In this document: positions 43,489 through 54,311 of the stretch, piece by piece
How positions within the stretch are numbered: position 1 is the stretch's first letter
Layout of the letters: every line of letters starts with the position of its first letter
NCBI GenBank assembly: GCA_963920635.1
Contig: OY987303.1
Coordinates: forward strand, 45,941,223 to 46,005,222
Reading direction: 5' to 3'
DNA length: 64,000 nucleotides
DNA from: Pseudeuparius sepicola
Lineage: Eukaryota > Arthropoda > Insecta > Coleoptera > Anthribidae
Notes under the pieces: generated by a model
Seen by the model: the letters and a program-made list of their open reading frames with translations, nothing else
The model's database searches: none
What the model was told of the DNA's origin: nothing
Translations under genes and position numbers: made by a program

Positions 43489-44375
43489 TTGCTAGAAATA
43501 GGTATACTACTATTACAAACGATTATAGAAATATGGCGTAACAATTACCTATCTACAAGCATTTGTAAAATGCCCGCGTTTACTTGCGAAAAAATGCCAC
43601 GTGGGTACCACTACCACCTCCCTTGCTACTCTTTTGGGCGAAGCACAAAACCAAGCTACAACACAAAAAAGAATGGCGACCTGACCCTGACGCCAACGCG
43701 AACACAGCAAACGAATTTGCGAATGCCGATTTGCGTCGGCGCGGTGGGCGATCACCAGCGCTCCCCCCCACGGATTAAGATCACAGGGTTGCCAGACTTT
43801 CGATTCTACGGTAGTTCCAAGTCCTACGGAACTGCTGGTTATTATATTTTATTATTTTGTTACAAGTTATACAACAAAATTCATTGTAAAACAGTAACGT
43901 AACAAAATTATACTAATGTTTTAAAAAATTATTAAATATTTTGAGGAACAATATAGAATATAGATATTTACTAACTTTTCACCCCCGCCCTCGGCGGGGT
44001 TTGAAAGTTAGGCCTGCGACTTTGCCGCCGCAACCTTCTTTTCTGAGGCTCCGCCGCCGCTGAGGCTCGCGCACGATCTCGCCTCTAAATAAACTATCTG
44101 TGTACCATTCAGCCGTTTCTTCGGTAGATCTGGCAACGCTGCCCAATTCCAGATCCCGCTCCTATCTCGTTGTTCGGGTCTCCTCGGTCGCTCCTCGGCC
44201 ACCGTCGCCACCGACTTCGTATGAATACAGGGCGATCTCTGCTCTACGCACGATCTCGCGTTTATACATATATCGGGAAGCGGGAAGTCGTCCAATGGAA
44301 ATATCAATTTAAACCTTCAATCAGTGCATACATGCTTAAGCTTAGGAGCTTAGGTACTGCATACCTACATAAAAT
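43489..44375. other. GC-balanced interior, no supported gene
   Basis: Frames such as 43489-43902 (137 codons) and 44008-44307 (minus, 99 codons) are open but resemble no family I know, and overlapping frames are open on the other strand. The minus frame contains ERPRRPEQRDRSG. Confidence 0.3.
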
Positions 44376-44640
44376 GTGTCCACGGTAAAGCGGTATTATA
44401 GGTGTATATGACATTTTTTTACAGTACAAACACAATTTTTTGTATTTTGCTCTTGCTTCACCCAAAAACTATTTTTAGTATCTTGGACTTTAAAAAATTA
44501 TAGAGGGCGCTGGTAGCAGCTTAAAAATAAAAATCGCATCAGGTTAAGTGCCTTAATTTTCTGTGCGAAATATTGAAAAATTTTGTTAGAAAAACTTGCT
44601 CAGAATTAAAAAATATGACGTATCAAATTACAGAAATAAA
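44376..44640 (+). repeat. Dispersed repeat K, copy 2
   Basis: TGTGTCCACGGTAAAGCGGT through CTTGCTCAGAATTAAAAAAT, about 90% like copy 1, then sharing a further tail (44650-44800) with 56700-56820. Confidence 0.85.
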
Positions 44641-44807
44641 TATTTTTTTATTTATAAATTTTTAAATATTATAAATGCAATCATAATTTAAATTTATCTA
44701 TTCTACCCATGTTCCTCCAACAATAAATTATTCTGACACAAAGACGAATAACTTTTATTTTTGTTTCCATGGCATACTCTCCTTAAAACATTAAAATTAC
44801 AAAAGGT

Positions 44808-45072
44808 ACCGGTAAAAAATATGTTTTTTTGGTATGTATTTGTCACATACTTTGGAGGAATATACTTTATATATGCACTTTTATGGCACATACTTGGCAG
44901 GTGACAAAGGTACCTGTAAAAAATATGTTTTATGGTATGTGTTTGTCACATACTTTGGAGGAATATTCTTTATATGCACTTTTATGGCACATACTTGGCA
45001 GGTGACAAAGGTACCTGTAAAAAATATGTTTTTTGGTATGTATTTGTCACATACTTTGGAGGAATATACTGG
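44808..45072 (+). repeat. About 110-bp tandem repeat, 2.5 units
   Basis: AAAAAATATGTTTT...TTTGTCACATACTTTGGAGG and GGCACATACTTGGCAGGTGA recur at 44816, 44918 and 45018. An 84-codon frame spans it by repetition. Confidence 0.85.
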
Positions 45073-45293
45073 TGAGGAAGATGCTTAGCTTGTGCCATAG
45101 ACAAACCAGAAATATGTGTTATAGGGAATATTGAAGGAACATGAGAAGTATGTACCATCCATATGATAAAATAATATTCCCTAACGGCATATTGACGGAA
45201 CATTTTTGGCATATGCTAGGTGCCATTGTGTTAACTGGGTATTAACGTCAGTCGACGGTTTCAGGTTCGGGTTAGAGCTAGAGCAGAGATATA

Positions 45294-46001
45294 CAGGGTG
45301 TAACTTAAGTATGTTAAAAGATTTCAGGGAGATGGTCCTCAGCCAAAATTCATATAAACATGTGTCCAAAAATTCTTCGAATTTGATATAAGGGGTGTTA
45401 AAATTCTCTAAAAAAATCGTCTTTTTCCCATAACTTCTTTATTTGTAGAGCTTTTTTAACAAAATTTGGTACACATCATATTTGGCTAAGACCTTTTTAA
45501 ATATGTTATTTTCAACCTCTACATTGAACCAGTGGCAGAGATATGGGTAAATAGGGAGACAAATTCACAAAGAAAGTTAATACAGCCCTGTATGAAATTA
45601 AAGTAGTTAGCAGTTTTGGATGGAGCATTTGTTTTTGAACAAAAAGTGTTTCTTGACTTATTTTTGTATCTATCGCCGTTTCGTGGCAAATTAGATTTTT
45701 TAAATTTATTTAATCGTACTTTCAAACAATGTCAGGTATTTAAAAAAAACATAGGGAACAGATCAGGATCTTGTCCTCAATTAAAAACAAAATTTTGGTG
45801 GTTTCAAGACAACACAACTAATTTTAATTCGAAATAAGAATAAAAAAGTTTTGAGAAAAGACGTTTTTTTTTAGAAAATTTTAACACTCCGTATACCGAA
45901 AACGAAGAATTTTTGTACACCTGTTTATATGAACTTTTGTTGTTAAAATTGGCTGAGGATCACGACCCTGAAATATTTTAACCTACATAAGTTACACCCT
46001 G
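45294..46001. mobile_element. TACAGGGTGTAACTTA palindromic MITE
   Basis: CAGGGTGTAACTTAAGTATG at 45294 and CATAAGTTACACCCTG ending 46001, flanked by TA in a palindromic target (GAGATATA / TATATCTC). Arms also match around ATTCTTCG / CGAAGAAT and GGTCCTCAGCC / GGCTGAGGATC. Confidence 0.85.
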
Positions 46002-46149
46002 TATATCTCTGAGCTAGGGCCACTGTATAAATCCGCAGTCGCCAGTCGCAGTGGCAGTTGTGGTACTGGTATAATCGAACTATTATATTATTATTATTAT
46101 CGATAAGAATTTTTGCAGTTTATTTTAATAAAAAAAAATATATTTTGGC

Positions 46150-46591
46150 CAGTATTGTATTGGGTTTGTGCGCTGCCGTTCGTCTTTTCTTAGTTTTACC
46201 ATCATTGAGTTTGCCTGTTTCATCCTCAACGGTACAAAGGTATTTTTCAAAATTAAAACTATTAAAGCCATTTTTGCGATCGAAAATGGCTAACGAAAGA
46301 CCAACTTCCCGCCCTTATCAGTAAGAGAATGAAAGGGCTAGCAGCTTGTATTTGGACAACATTACCAAACAGTTTTTCAGTTTGAAACGGCGTTTATAGT
46401 TATTTATTGTTAGGGTAAGTATAATATTTTTGTATTTTACGTTCATATGGAATAAATCAGTTCAATTTGTTTCCGTATTTTTTTGTGATCTGTGACAAAA
46501 CTGAGTGTTTTATTCATTCATCTTAACAAAAGAGGGGCCCCGCGTCTAGTTTTGCGGGGGGGGGGGCCCAGAATATCTCTGCACGCTACTG
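46150..46591 (+). pseudogene. hAT transposase C-terminus and right TIR
   Basis: AAVRLFLVLPSLSLPVSSST, QRYFSKLKLLKPFLRSKM, then after a frameshift ENERASSLYLDNITKQFFSL KRRL and TAG at about 46399. This is the hATC domain of the ZMYM-like group. The element end GCACGCTACTG (46591), complement of CAGTAGCGTGC, follows. The 5' part and left TIR are not found. Confidence 0.75.
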
Positions 46592-46892
46592 CACAGCGGT
46601 GCGTCACGGCACGTGTGTGCCACCGACACATCTCCACACCCCCAGGGCGCATTTTCATATGTTACCGACAAGAAAAAGCGCTCGGCTTGCCGAACACCTC
46701 TGTATAAGTTACAGACGTATTTATTCGTTTTCGTCTGTAACATAATATACCGCCAAGGGCATGCGCTCGGCCCTTGATTTCCGAACACCTCTTTTTAACT
46801 GACAGATGTATTTATTCGTTTTCCTGTGTAACATAATTACTAGACATAGGTACCTACCTAGTCGTTAGTTGAGATATTTGAAAAATAAAAAA

Positions 46893-46988
46893 ATGAGCTT
46901 GGATAATCTCCCTGAAGATTTTGAATACATTAGTGACGGCGATAACAAAAAATTTAAAACAAATATAAAGAATATATTCGAGGTTGAA
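46893..46988 (+). pseudogene. Isolated 32-codon first exon ending in GTAAGT
   Basis: MSLDNLPEDFEYISDGD and on to NIFEVE, then GTAAGTATTTTC at 46989. It is acidic at the start and lysine-rich later, like a transposase N-terminus. No downstream exon was recognised before the tandem array. Probably a leftover of the autonomous parent. Confidence 0.4.
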
Positions 46989-47654
46989 GTAAGTATTTTC
47001 ATATTTTTATTTCATTTAAAATTTATAGGTTAGAATACGCTAATGCATAACGTCAACAGTGTCAACACTGGCATAAAGGATATGGCAGAAAGACAGTAGA
47101 TACAGGAGACAGATTTTGCAAAAAATTAAGTTGCCCAGGTATTTTGTGGTAGATTTAAATAGATAAGTATAAGAAAATTAGTAGGCAATGACTGGGGTCA
47201 CTTTTCACTTTAATTTTTGGAGCCATCTGTTGATTGTATCCAATATTGCTGTAATAACCTTATGTCAGTGTCACACATTGGATAACTAGGGCTTAAAGTA
47301 TCATTTGACGCCTCATTGCGGAATTGTGAATTTATATCTAATACAATGTGAACATTACCTTTATAACTTGGGTTTATATTTTTTAATTTCGGTATCAGGT
47401 TTCATTCATTAGTGTTCATTCATTGTTTAGACATTTAATTTTTTAGTTTTCTTTGTAAACAGAAGATATCATAATAAACTGGTCATTTAAATCGGTTTTT
47501 AACACACGTTTTTACTTCTTGTTTGTCTGTTCGGAATTTTGTGATCGATTTTTAACAAACTTCCTGATGAGCTGAAGACTTGAAACTTTAAACATGTCTC
47601 AGAAATGGATCACAATGCAATTTAATATACATATACATGCGCATGTCGCGCATT

Positions 47655-48140
47655 CGCCCCACGTTTTTCAGCTACGAAAAGTTTCTCGGTAATTTTAAAA
47701 ATAAATTATTGATGGTTCAAAAATTAAACCTTTGTAGAATTTTCCGATTAATTCTAATATTTATGATGTCAGACTTAATATACCTACAGGGCGTAAAAAG
47801 GTGTTTCTCGGCAATTTTAAAGATAAACGGATGGTTCAAAATCTAAGCTTGTCTAGAATTTTCAGAGGAATTCGAATATGGCGTCAGACTTGATATACAG
47901 AGCGTTGTTAAAAAGTGTTTCTGGTTAATTTTAAAGAGAGACTGAGGGTTCAAAAATTAAACTTGTGTAGAATTTTCCCAGGAATTCGAATATGACGTCA
48001 GACTTAATATACCTACAGGGCCTTGTTAAAAAATTGCTTCTCGGTAATTTTAAATGGTTCAAAATTGAACTTGTGTAGGTAGAATTTTCCGAGGAATTCG
48101 AACAGATGTCGATCTTGATATAGGTACATAAGAAAAAAGC
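47655..48140. repeat. About 120-bp tandem repeat, 4-5 diverged units
   Basis: Repeated TTTCTCGGTAATTTTAAA, GGTTCAAAAATTAAAC, TAGAATTTTCCGAGGAATTC and GTCAGACTTAATATACC. Unit lengths vary from about 105 to 130 bp. Confidence 0.85.
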
Positions 48141-48645
48141 ACCCCATAACTTAAGTGTATGTGTGGACAAAAATATAGGATTGGGTGATAACAAAAGAAA
48201 AAAATGATTAATACTTGCGTATTACTCCGGTTGCTTATGTTAGAGTATAGGTATATTTATTTTACAATAAAAAAATAAAAATGACCCGATATCCAAAAAA
48301 AATATGTATGACCTGTTTTCCTACCTCTTAACAATCTAAACTCTTCCCGCCATCAAACCAGTTACCTATAGGTACTTGTCTCCTATGTAGGTTACGCTCT
48401 TATTCTATATATGTTACAGACGAAAACGAATAAATACGCCTGTAACTTATACAGAGGTGTTCGGCAAGCCGAGCGCTTTTTCTTGTCGGTAACATATGAA
48501 AACGCCCCCGGGGCACGGCCCGCCGGCTCGCCGCGGCCAGCCCAAACGGGTAGATCTCCCGCGCAACAAAGAGCACGTGTGTCTTGTTAAACGAGATTTT
48601 TATATTGACGGGTTAGTTGTTTCATTGAAAAATTTATTGCGACTA

Positions 48646-49149
48646 TTATGGTGGCTCAAAATATACGGGTAAATTGGAATGTGGATAAGCATGTTTTACG
48701 TGGACCCCAGGCTGTTGTCTGTTTTCTAGAATATATCGTGTTTCCTGATTATTGGAAACCTTGATTCTATAGAATTTATCCGCCATTTCCGTCATATAAT
48801 CTGACAGCAACGGGATTTCCGCTTGATCATGCAAATCGACGATTCGCGTATACCGGCAGAGATTCAGGGCCATCCTCAAGTACTTGTTTTGTTGGCGCTG
48901 TAACGGGACTTTTGCGCTACCTGCCACGTTGGACAACCGTATGTCATAATCGGCCGGACAATTGCCCTAAAAATAGTGAGTTTATTAGCCGCCGAAAGAA
49001 CACTGTTGCGGCAAATCAAAGGATATAATTTACGTGTAGCTGCGCCTACTCTTTGTAACGTGTTTTTGATGTGCGGCACGTAGCACAGACGCCGATCGAG
49101 CGTGACACCCAGATACTTCGTCTTTCTTAGAACAGGGACTTCTCTGTCT
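48646..49149 (-). pseudogene. Jockey ORF2, C-terminal region
   Basis: KTKYLGVTLDRRL in a shifted frame, MPHIKNTLQRVGAATRKLYP, FRAIVRPIMTYGCPTWQVAQ, then NKYLRMALNLCRYTR and a stop at 48646. Typical thumb and tail of jockey/R1 polymerases, with frameshifts near 49150 and 48900. Confidence 0.85.
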
Positions 49150-50736
49150 TTAATTTTTAATGGATGAATAATTCGGATGTTCGTGAATTTTTTTATAGAA
49201 GTTTGTCAAACTACTCTTCTCGGGGTTTATTGTTACCTTCCATTTGTCCATATACGGTGTGACAGCCGCCATGTATCTCTCGATTTTTCTCGTCGCTGTC
49301 TCCGAGGAGAAAGAAGTAGCTGATATAATCGTATCATCTGCGTACATAGCGACCCTCACGACCCCTGATTGAGGGATGTCCGCCGTGTATAGGGTGTATA
49401 GGCGGGGAGCCAGGACCGTTCCCTGCGGTACCCCCGCCCCCACTTGCTTAAATGTGGAAGTTTTACCCCCATACGCTACGGATAACTCCCTACCCGAAAG
49501 GTAATTAGCGAGTAGTTTGACAAAATATGCTGGAAGCCCCTGTTCCGAGAGTTTATAGACGAGCCCGGCGTGCCAGACCCGGTCAAACGCTCGCGCCACG
49601 TCTAATTGTAACGCTACAGTATTTTGTCCATTATTAAAGCCTTTAGTAATGTCGTATGCAGTTTTTACTATTAACAGATCGGTACCGGAGCCCGGCTTAA
49701 ACCCGTATTGGTTCGCGGGGATCAGTTCTCTAGTATCGATCATCACATTTAGTCTCCGCAACAGTATTCTTTCGGCGACTTTACTCATAGAGTTCAGCAG
49801 GCTGATAGGCCTATAGCTATCTGGTTGTGCGGCATTTTTTCCCGGTTTAAGTATGGGGAGGACCCTGGATCTCTTCCATGGTGTGGGAAAATATTGCAAT
49901 TTCATTACGGCGTTGATTATGTAACAAAGTTGTACCGTGGCTTTACGAGGTATATTTTTTAGAATCAGGTTGCTAATGTTGTCCTCACCCGGGGCCTTCC
50001 GATTTGGTTGGGCTCTGATCACGTCATATACTTCTTTAGGAGAGGTAAACAAATCGGATTTTTCCCGTACTGGTATTTCAATAGGTGGACCTTGTAGGAT
50101 TTCGATAAATTTATTTTCCACCTCCTCCTCGAAGGGGGTGCCTTGAAGTTCTAATTGGTGTATGGAACTAAAAGTATCTGCGAACAATCCGGCTTTTTCG
50201 GACTCTAGGACACATGTTTCGTCATTTTTCTCTAGCGGTGGGTAAGTCAAGCGGTCCCTTCTGAGCATTTTTGTGACCCCCCAAAGTGAATTGTCTCTAG
50301 TAGACAGGGTCCTTAACTTATCCTCCCATTTCCTATTGATATTGCGCATTAGCATTTGCTTAACTCTATGGTTTAGGGTGGTATATTCTAGTTTATACTC
50401 TTATCTGAGTGGATGATTTTTTACCACAGCATTTTGCCATTTACGTCGGGCGATGTTTTTATTTTTGATTAATTGCTTGTCCCTTTCGTCTAGCCGAATG
50501 TCGTTAGAACCGATTGTGATTTTTTTCAAGACCTTATCTCTGGCTTTTTGGATCACTTTTACCAAGCTGTCTAATGCGTTTTCTAACTGCTCTACGTTAT
50601 CGATATTTGTAATTAATTCAATGTTTTTGTTTACCTCGTCCCTATGGACATTACGGTAGTCATATACGCGTCTTTTAGTCGATATAGTTATTTTTGTTTT
50701 GATTATAAACGCTACCGGACAATGATCAGAGTCCAT
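49150..50736 (-). pseudogene. Jockey ORF2, linker and reverse transcriptase
   Basis: After SDH the linker ends at an in-frame TAA (50401) and continues in the same frame (YTTLNHRVKQMLMRNINRKW). The RT is open for 401 codons: PNRKAPGEDNISNLILKN, PDSYRPISLLNSMSKVAERI, NQYGFKPGSGT, LQLDVARAFDRVWH, GVPQGTVLAPRLYT and AMYADDTIISA with the YADD catalytic motif (about 49345). It is full length across fingers and palm. Confidence 0.9.
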
Positions 50737-51354
50737 ATACGGTTCCGAAATCGGGCCGTCATAGTAGGGGATGTTTTTTTTATTAAAACTATATGTCTGG
50801 GTACGACGGCGTCATGCCGTTAGAAGGGTAGTGTGTCGGCGTATTAGTTCGTAGGAGTCCAACGTTCTCCTCCAAGACATAATCAAATATTGTTCGGCCA
50901 CTCCGATTCGTTTGTTCGTTCGGTCTCCACATTCGATTTCTCGCGTTCAAATCCCCTAGTACAACCACCCGACTTCCTTGCCCGAATAATTGCTCAATAT
51001 CAGCCTCCCATAGATCGTTGCGCGGGGAGTTATATAGGTACGCCACAAAGGGCCAAACCATTTTCTAATTTAATCGCGAGGTGTTCTGTACTACTGCCGG
51101 TCTGGGGCATTACCGTGTGCGGGATATTATCCCGCACTAGTACGGCAATATCTCTACGCTGCGGTATGGCCTGGTCCCTCCTGTGGCATACATAGCCCCT
51201 TATTTTAAGTTTTTTTACCTGGTGTGAGCCACGTTTCATTAATGAACATAATATCGGTTTTGGAGAAATGCATATAGTAAGACAACTGGGATTTGCGGCC
51301 CTGGATTGTGCTAGAATTCCACGTAACCACCCGAATATCCTTATTTTGCGCCAT
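50737..51354 (-). pseudogene. Jockey ORF2, endonuclease domain
   Basis: ATG at 51354 (MAQNKDIRVVTWNSSTIQGR), FINETWL with the catalytic Glu, frameshift near 51215, RGYVCHRRDQ, frameshift near 51050, then VVVLGDLNARNRMW (GDxNxxxxxW) and NGMTPSYPDI. A further shift leads to MDSDHCPVAF (SDH catalytic pair) at 50736. All endonuclease hallmarks are present but in four frames. Confidence 0.85.
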
Positions 51355-51567
51355 TACGTTTCGATATTAAATTTGGGTAACTCACTCTCTATGAAGTCTA
51401 TTGTCGCCTGCATAATTACCCATGCACCCTTTCCTTTGACTGCTTCCAGCATCCCCGCAAAGCCCTCCAAGGCGGCTACCAGCTCGCTCATGTTGACGAG
51501 AGTACTAATCCGGGCCACCGCACCTGTAAGTTTTTGGAAATCATTTACTGAGTCCCTATGGGGGTGA

Positions 51568-52680
51568 TTACTTATCTTTTGTTGTTGTTGGGGCTGCTGG
51601 CTGCTGGCTTTGTTGACGTTGGTAGGCCTCCTCCGATTCACGGGGCAAAGCCGGGAACTCCCTGTCTCCGGCTACTTCCTGTTTTCTCGTGCTTTGTTGT
51701 GATCGGGGACCCCAGGGTTCCTGTTTCTCCGACGCACGTGTTCGGTCGATCCATGCATTTGTTGTAGGTGTTGGTGCTGCTACGAATCTTTGGTTGTTTT
51801 TCTTTTGTTGGTCTTGGCGTTCGTAGAGGACTTCAAAATGCTGGAGATATACCGGGCATTGTGAATAATTACCCGGATGATCCGCACCACAGTTCGGACA
51901 CGAGAGCGGATCCCCGGGCCCTTTGGGACATTCACGTGCTATGTGGGGGCCACCATATTTGACGCATCTTCTTTGTCGATAGCAATTGGTTGCGGCATGG
52001 CCGAACTGTTGGCAGTTACGACATTGTGTAATGGGTCTCTCGTTCCTCCGTACAGCCCAGCGAATACGGGAATTGAAGACGCACTGCACCTCTTGATTTA
52101 GTTTATTTACTGTATAGTCTGCATTTCTAATTACCACTAGGTAAAGTGGTAAGACTTCCGTGTATTTTGTCTTCGTTTGGAATATTTTATCGATGATTAG
52201 GTCGTATTTTGTCTCAAGTTCGTTAGCTAGTTTTCTTTTCGCTTGTAATTCGTCGAATCCTGTCAATACAAAAGCTCGGCTTTTATCTTCGCTGGAAGTG
52301 TATGTGTAGAAGTCCGCATTACTAATCTTCTTAAAAGCGTTTATAATATCCTCGTGGACTTGTTTGGTCGACGGTTCGACGATCAGTGTATTTTTGGTAT
52401 GTTTTAGGAAGTAATTGCCTTGCCCAACTTGTTCGATCATAGTTTTAAAGCCCTTGTAATCGTTAATATTACGTCTATTGAAAATTATCGGCGGAATCCG
52501 TATTTTTGCTTTAGCCGCCACTGTCGTGGTTCTTTTTGGTGCCTCCCGGGTTATAACGGTTTTAGTTCTGTTGTTCTTTTCGGTGGATTTAACGGCTTTT
52601 TCTCTTATGGCTTTCGCTGTACTATTTACCTCGGATATGTCTGAGATGTTGTGGGGTGCTTTTTCAGCCAGTCTCTTCTT
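51568..52680 (-). pseudogene. Jockey ORF1, C-terminal part with zinc knuckles
   Basis: Contains an RNA-binding-like region (IFNRRNINDYKGFKTMI), then CRNCQQFGHAATNC, a second knuckle RRCVKYGGPHIARECPKG in which one Cys is replaced by Tyr (VKYGG for VKC-G), and a third, CPNCGADHPGNYSQCP. It ends in a Gln-rich tail. ORF1 proteins coat the element RNA. Confidence 0.85.
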
Positions 52681-53681
52681 GGAGAATGCTCCTTAAACAA
52701 GTGGTTTTCGACAGGAAAACGTTTCTTCGTCAGGTTGGGTGTATTAAGTCTTTTTCTACTTGATTCTTGTGTACTCCATTCCATTTCACTGTCGGATGGA
52801 ATTCTTGTAATTTGGTTTTGTGTGTTGTTGTGTTTAAAAATGGCATATTCTTCAAAAAGCTGTTCAAAATTTTCTTGTTGAGGGTCTATGGTTTTCTTTC
52901 CTGCTTGCAGGAACTGGGAAAACACCGAGGTGTGGTCAGGTATCGAGGTACGTGCCTTCGGCTCTGCGTGTACTTGGGCAGTAGTAACAATAATTTCCGC
53001 TTGTTTGCTGGGTGATGGGGTGAAAATTGTGAATATATTGGTATTAGAAGTTGCGGTGGTCATAGTAACTGAAGTTGTGGTTTGTGTCTCCGTTTGGCAA
53101 TGAAAAACCATTAGTTTTACCGTATCTAGTATGTTAGAATTGTCCAGTACTCCCTGCTGTACCGCATTTTGTGCTGTTTTATTGATATTTTGTTGTTCTT
53201 GGTCGGAATTTGGCATTTCATACTGCGAGAAGAATTGAGCAGAGCTTGGGGCTATGTTTCCTTCGAGGCAACCATCAGGTTCAATATTTGTGGGCGTGGT
53301 CTGTGAATCTTGGTAGGCTTCGTTTTCCTCGGATGTTCTGTCGTTTATGTCATTCACCGAGGATACTTTTGATAATTTCGAAAGCCTCCCATCGTCCGAG
53401 AAGTCGTTCTCGTCCGAATCTGGTGTGTTTCTTCGCTCAGAGACTGTTCGTTTGCCAGACTCCGGCACATCTAATTCCAAGGATAATTCTTCGTTTTTCG
53501 GAGGTGGTGAGGGTAAAATCATACCCTGCACCGGTTTATCGTCGAGAGTTATATCCTGTACGGCTGATATCACCGGCTTCTTTTCCGTGGGTTTATTATT
53601 GTCCTCTTTTTTATTGTCCAAGACAGTTTTACCTCTCGGACGCTTGTATGGCATTTTACGGGCAGCCCCCCTGGGCATCAT
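52626..53681 (-). pseudogene. Jockey ORF1, N-terminal part
   Basis: ATG at 53681 (MMPRGAARKMPYKRPRGKTV), low-complexity Ser/Thr/Gln-rich, no folded domain before the knuckles, as is usual for jockey ORF1. A frameshift near 52680 moves to the downstream piece (RRDWLKK in this frame, KKRLAEKA in the next). Confidence 0.75.
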
Positions 53682-53819
53682 GCCCTAGGGGGGATCGACA
53701 CAGTAGTGCAGTGGGCCCCAAGTACCAGTGCGGAATTTGTGACTTGCTACGCCAAACCTAACTTCAAAATCCCAGCAAAACGGTGGATGCAAGCCTCGGC
53801 TTACATCTCACACTAAGCA

Positions 53820-53945
53820 CTAACGTCTACTACGTTAATATATTGGAATAGCTTTTAATATATATACATTATATAAATATATATATATAAATATAAATAT
53901 ATATACTATATATATTATTAATTAATACTATAAATATATATTTGA
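53820..53945. repeat. AT-rich TATA microsatellite
   Basis: Repeated TATATA/AATATA steps just upstream of the jockey 5' end. Confidence 0.8.
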
Positions 53946-54311
53946 ATAGCTGGTTAAAATTGCCGCTATCGGGCGATGCCCTCTACAGCGGTACTAACCT
54001 TGGCTTTTTGCTAGGCTAGGTCACGCGTTCCACAGCACCTCGCCCGCCACAACCACTCGGTGCCGCGACTCTTTCGGACAAACAACGGACTAAGATAGAA
54101 CTCTGGTTGGCAGCCGGCGACTTCCCCCTGTCGGCGACATGTTGGACCCTGGACCAAGTATTATTCTAATGTAAGTCTATGTATTTTACTCCCTTCTGGG
54201 AAATGATTCTATCTCCGTACAAGGTTAAAATAAATATTTTTAGTTTTGTTTAAATACATCTCAATTATTCATCTACCTCTGATGCTCACCCCCGGTCACG
54301 ATTCCAGGCAT
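53946..54311 (+). other. LTR-like or promoter-like segment, unresolved
   Basis: GC-balanced 53950-54170 followed by AATAAATATTTT at 54231. TTGCCGCTATCGGGCGATGC and GTTGGCAGCCGGCGAC resemble retrotransposon LTR composition, but no flanking duplication or second copy was found. Confidence 0.25.

Larger units (their letters stand above)
42366..45236. mobile_element. Element with CCAGATAGCACAAT / ATTGTGTTAACTGG ends
   Basis: Left end CCAGATAGCACAATC near 42364, right end CATTGTGTTAACTGGG near 45224-45239. Subterminal sequence in both halves repeats GGCATATGC, CACATACTTG and AGGTGACAA in various orders. Nested inside are repeat K copy 2 (44376-44640) and a tandem array (44808-45072). A short IR TCGTTCCGTAAT / ATTACGGAACGA lies at 43214-43254. 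No transposase; superfamily unknown. Confidence 0.45.
46636..48509 (+). mobile_element. Element with about 110-bp TIRs, a lone first exon and a tandem array
   Basis: 46643-46745 (CATATGTTACCGACAAG...GTATAAGTTACAGACG) is the reverse complement of 48408-48505. It contains an ATG-started exon with a splice donor (46893-46988) and a 120-bp tandem array (47655-48140). The rest of any transposase is missing. The jockey element begins just outside the right TIR. Confidence 0.65.
48511..53760 (-). mobile_element. Jockey-clade non-LTR retrotransposon, near full length, inactive
   Basis: On the minus strand: a 5' leader (53760-53682), ORF1 with three zinc knuckles, ORF2 with an apurinic endonuclease and reverse transcriptase, and a short 3' UTR (48645-48511). 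At least six frame breaks and one in-frame stop are present. No poly-A tail is obvious at the 3' end. It is the most complete element in the window. Confidence 0.85.

Noticed and set aside
44834..45088. 84-codon frame with repeated FGGIFFICTFMAHTWQ
   Set aside because: It lies on a 110-bp tandem repeat; the peptide simply repeats it.
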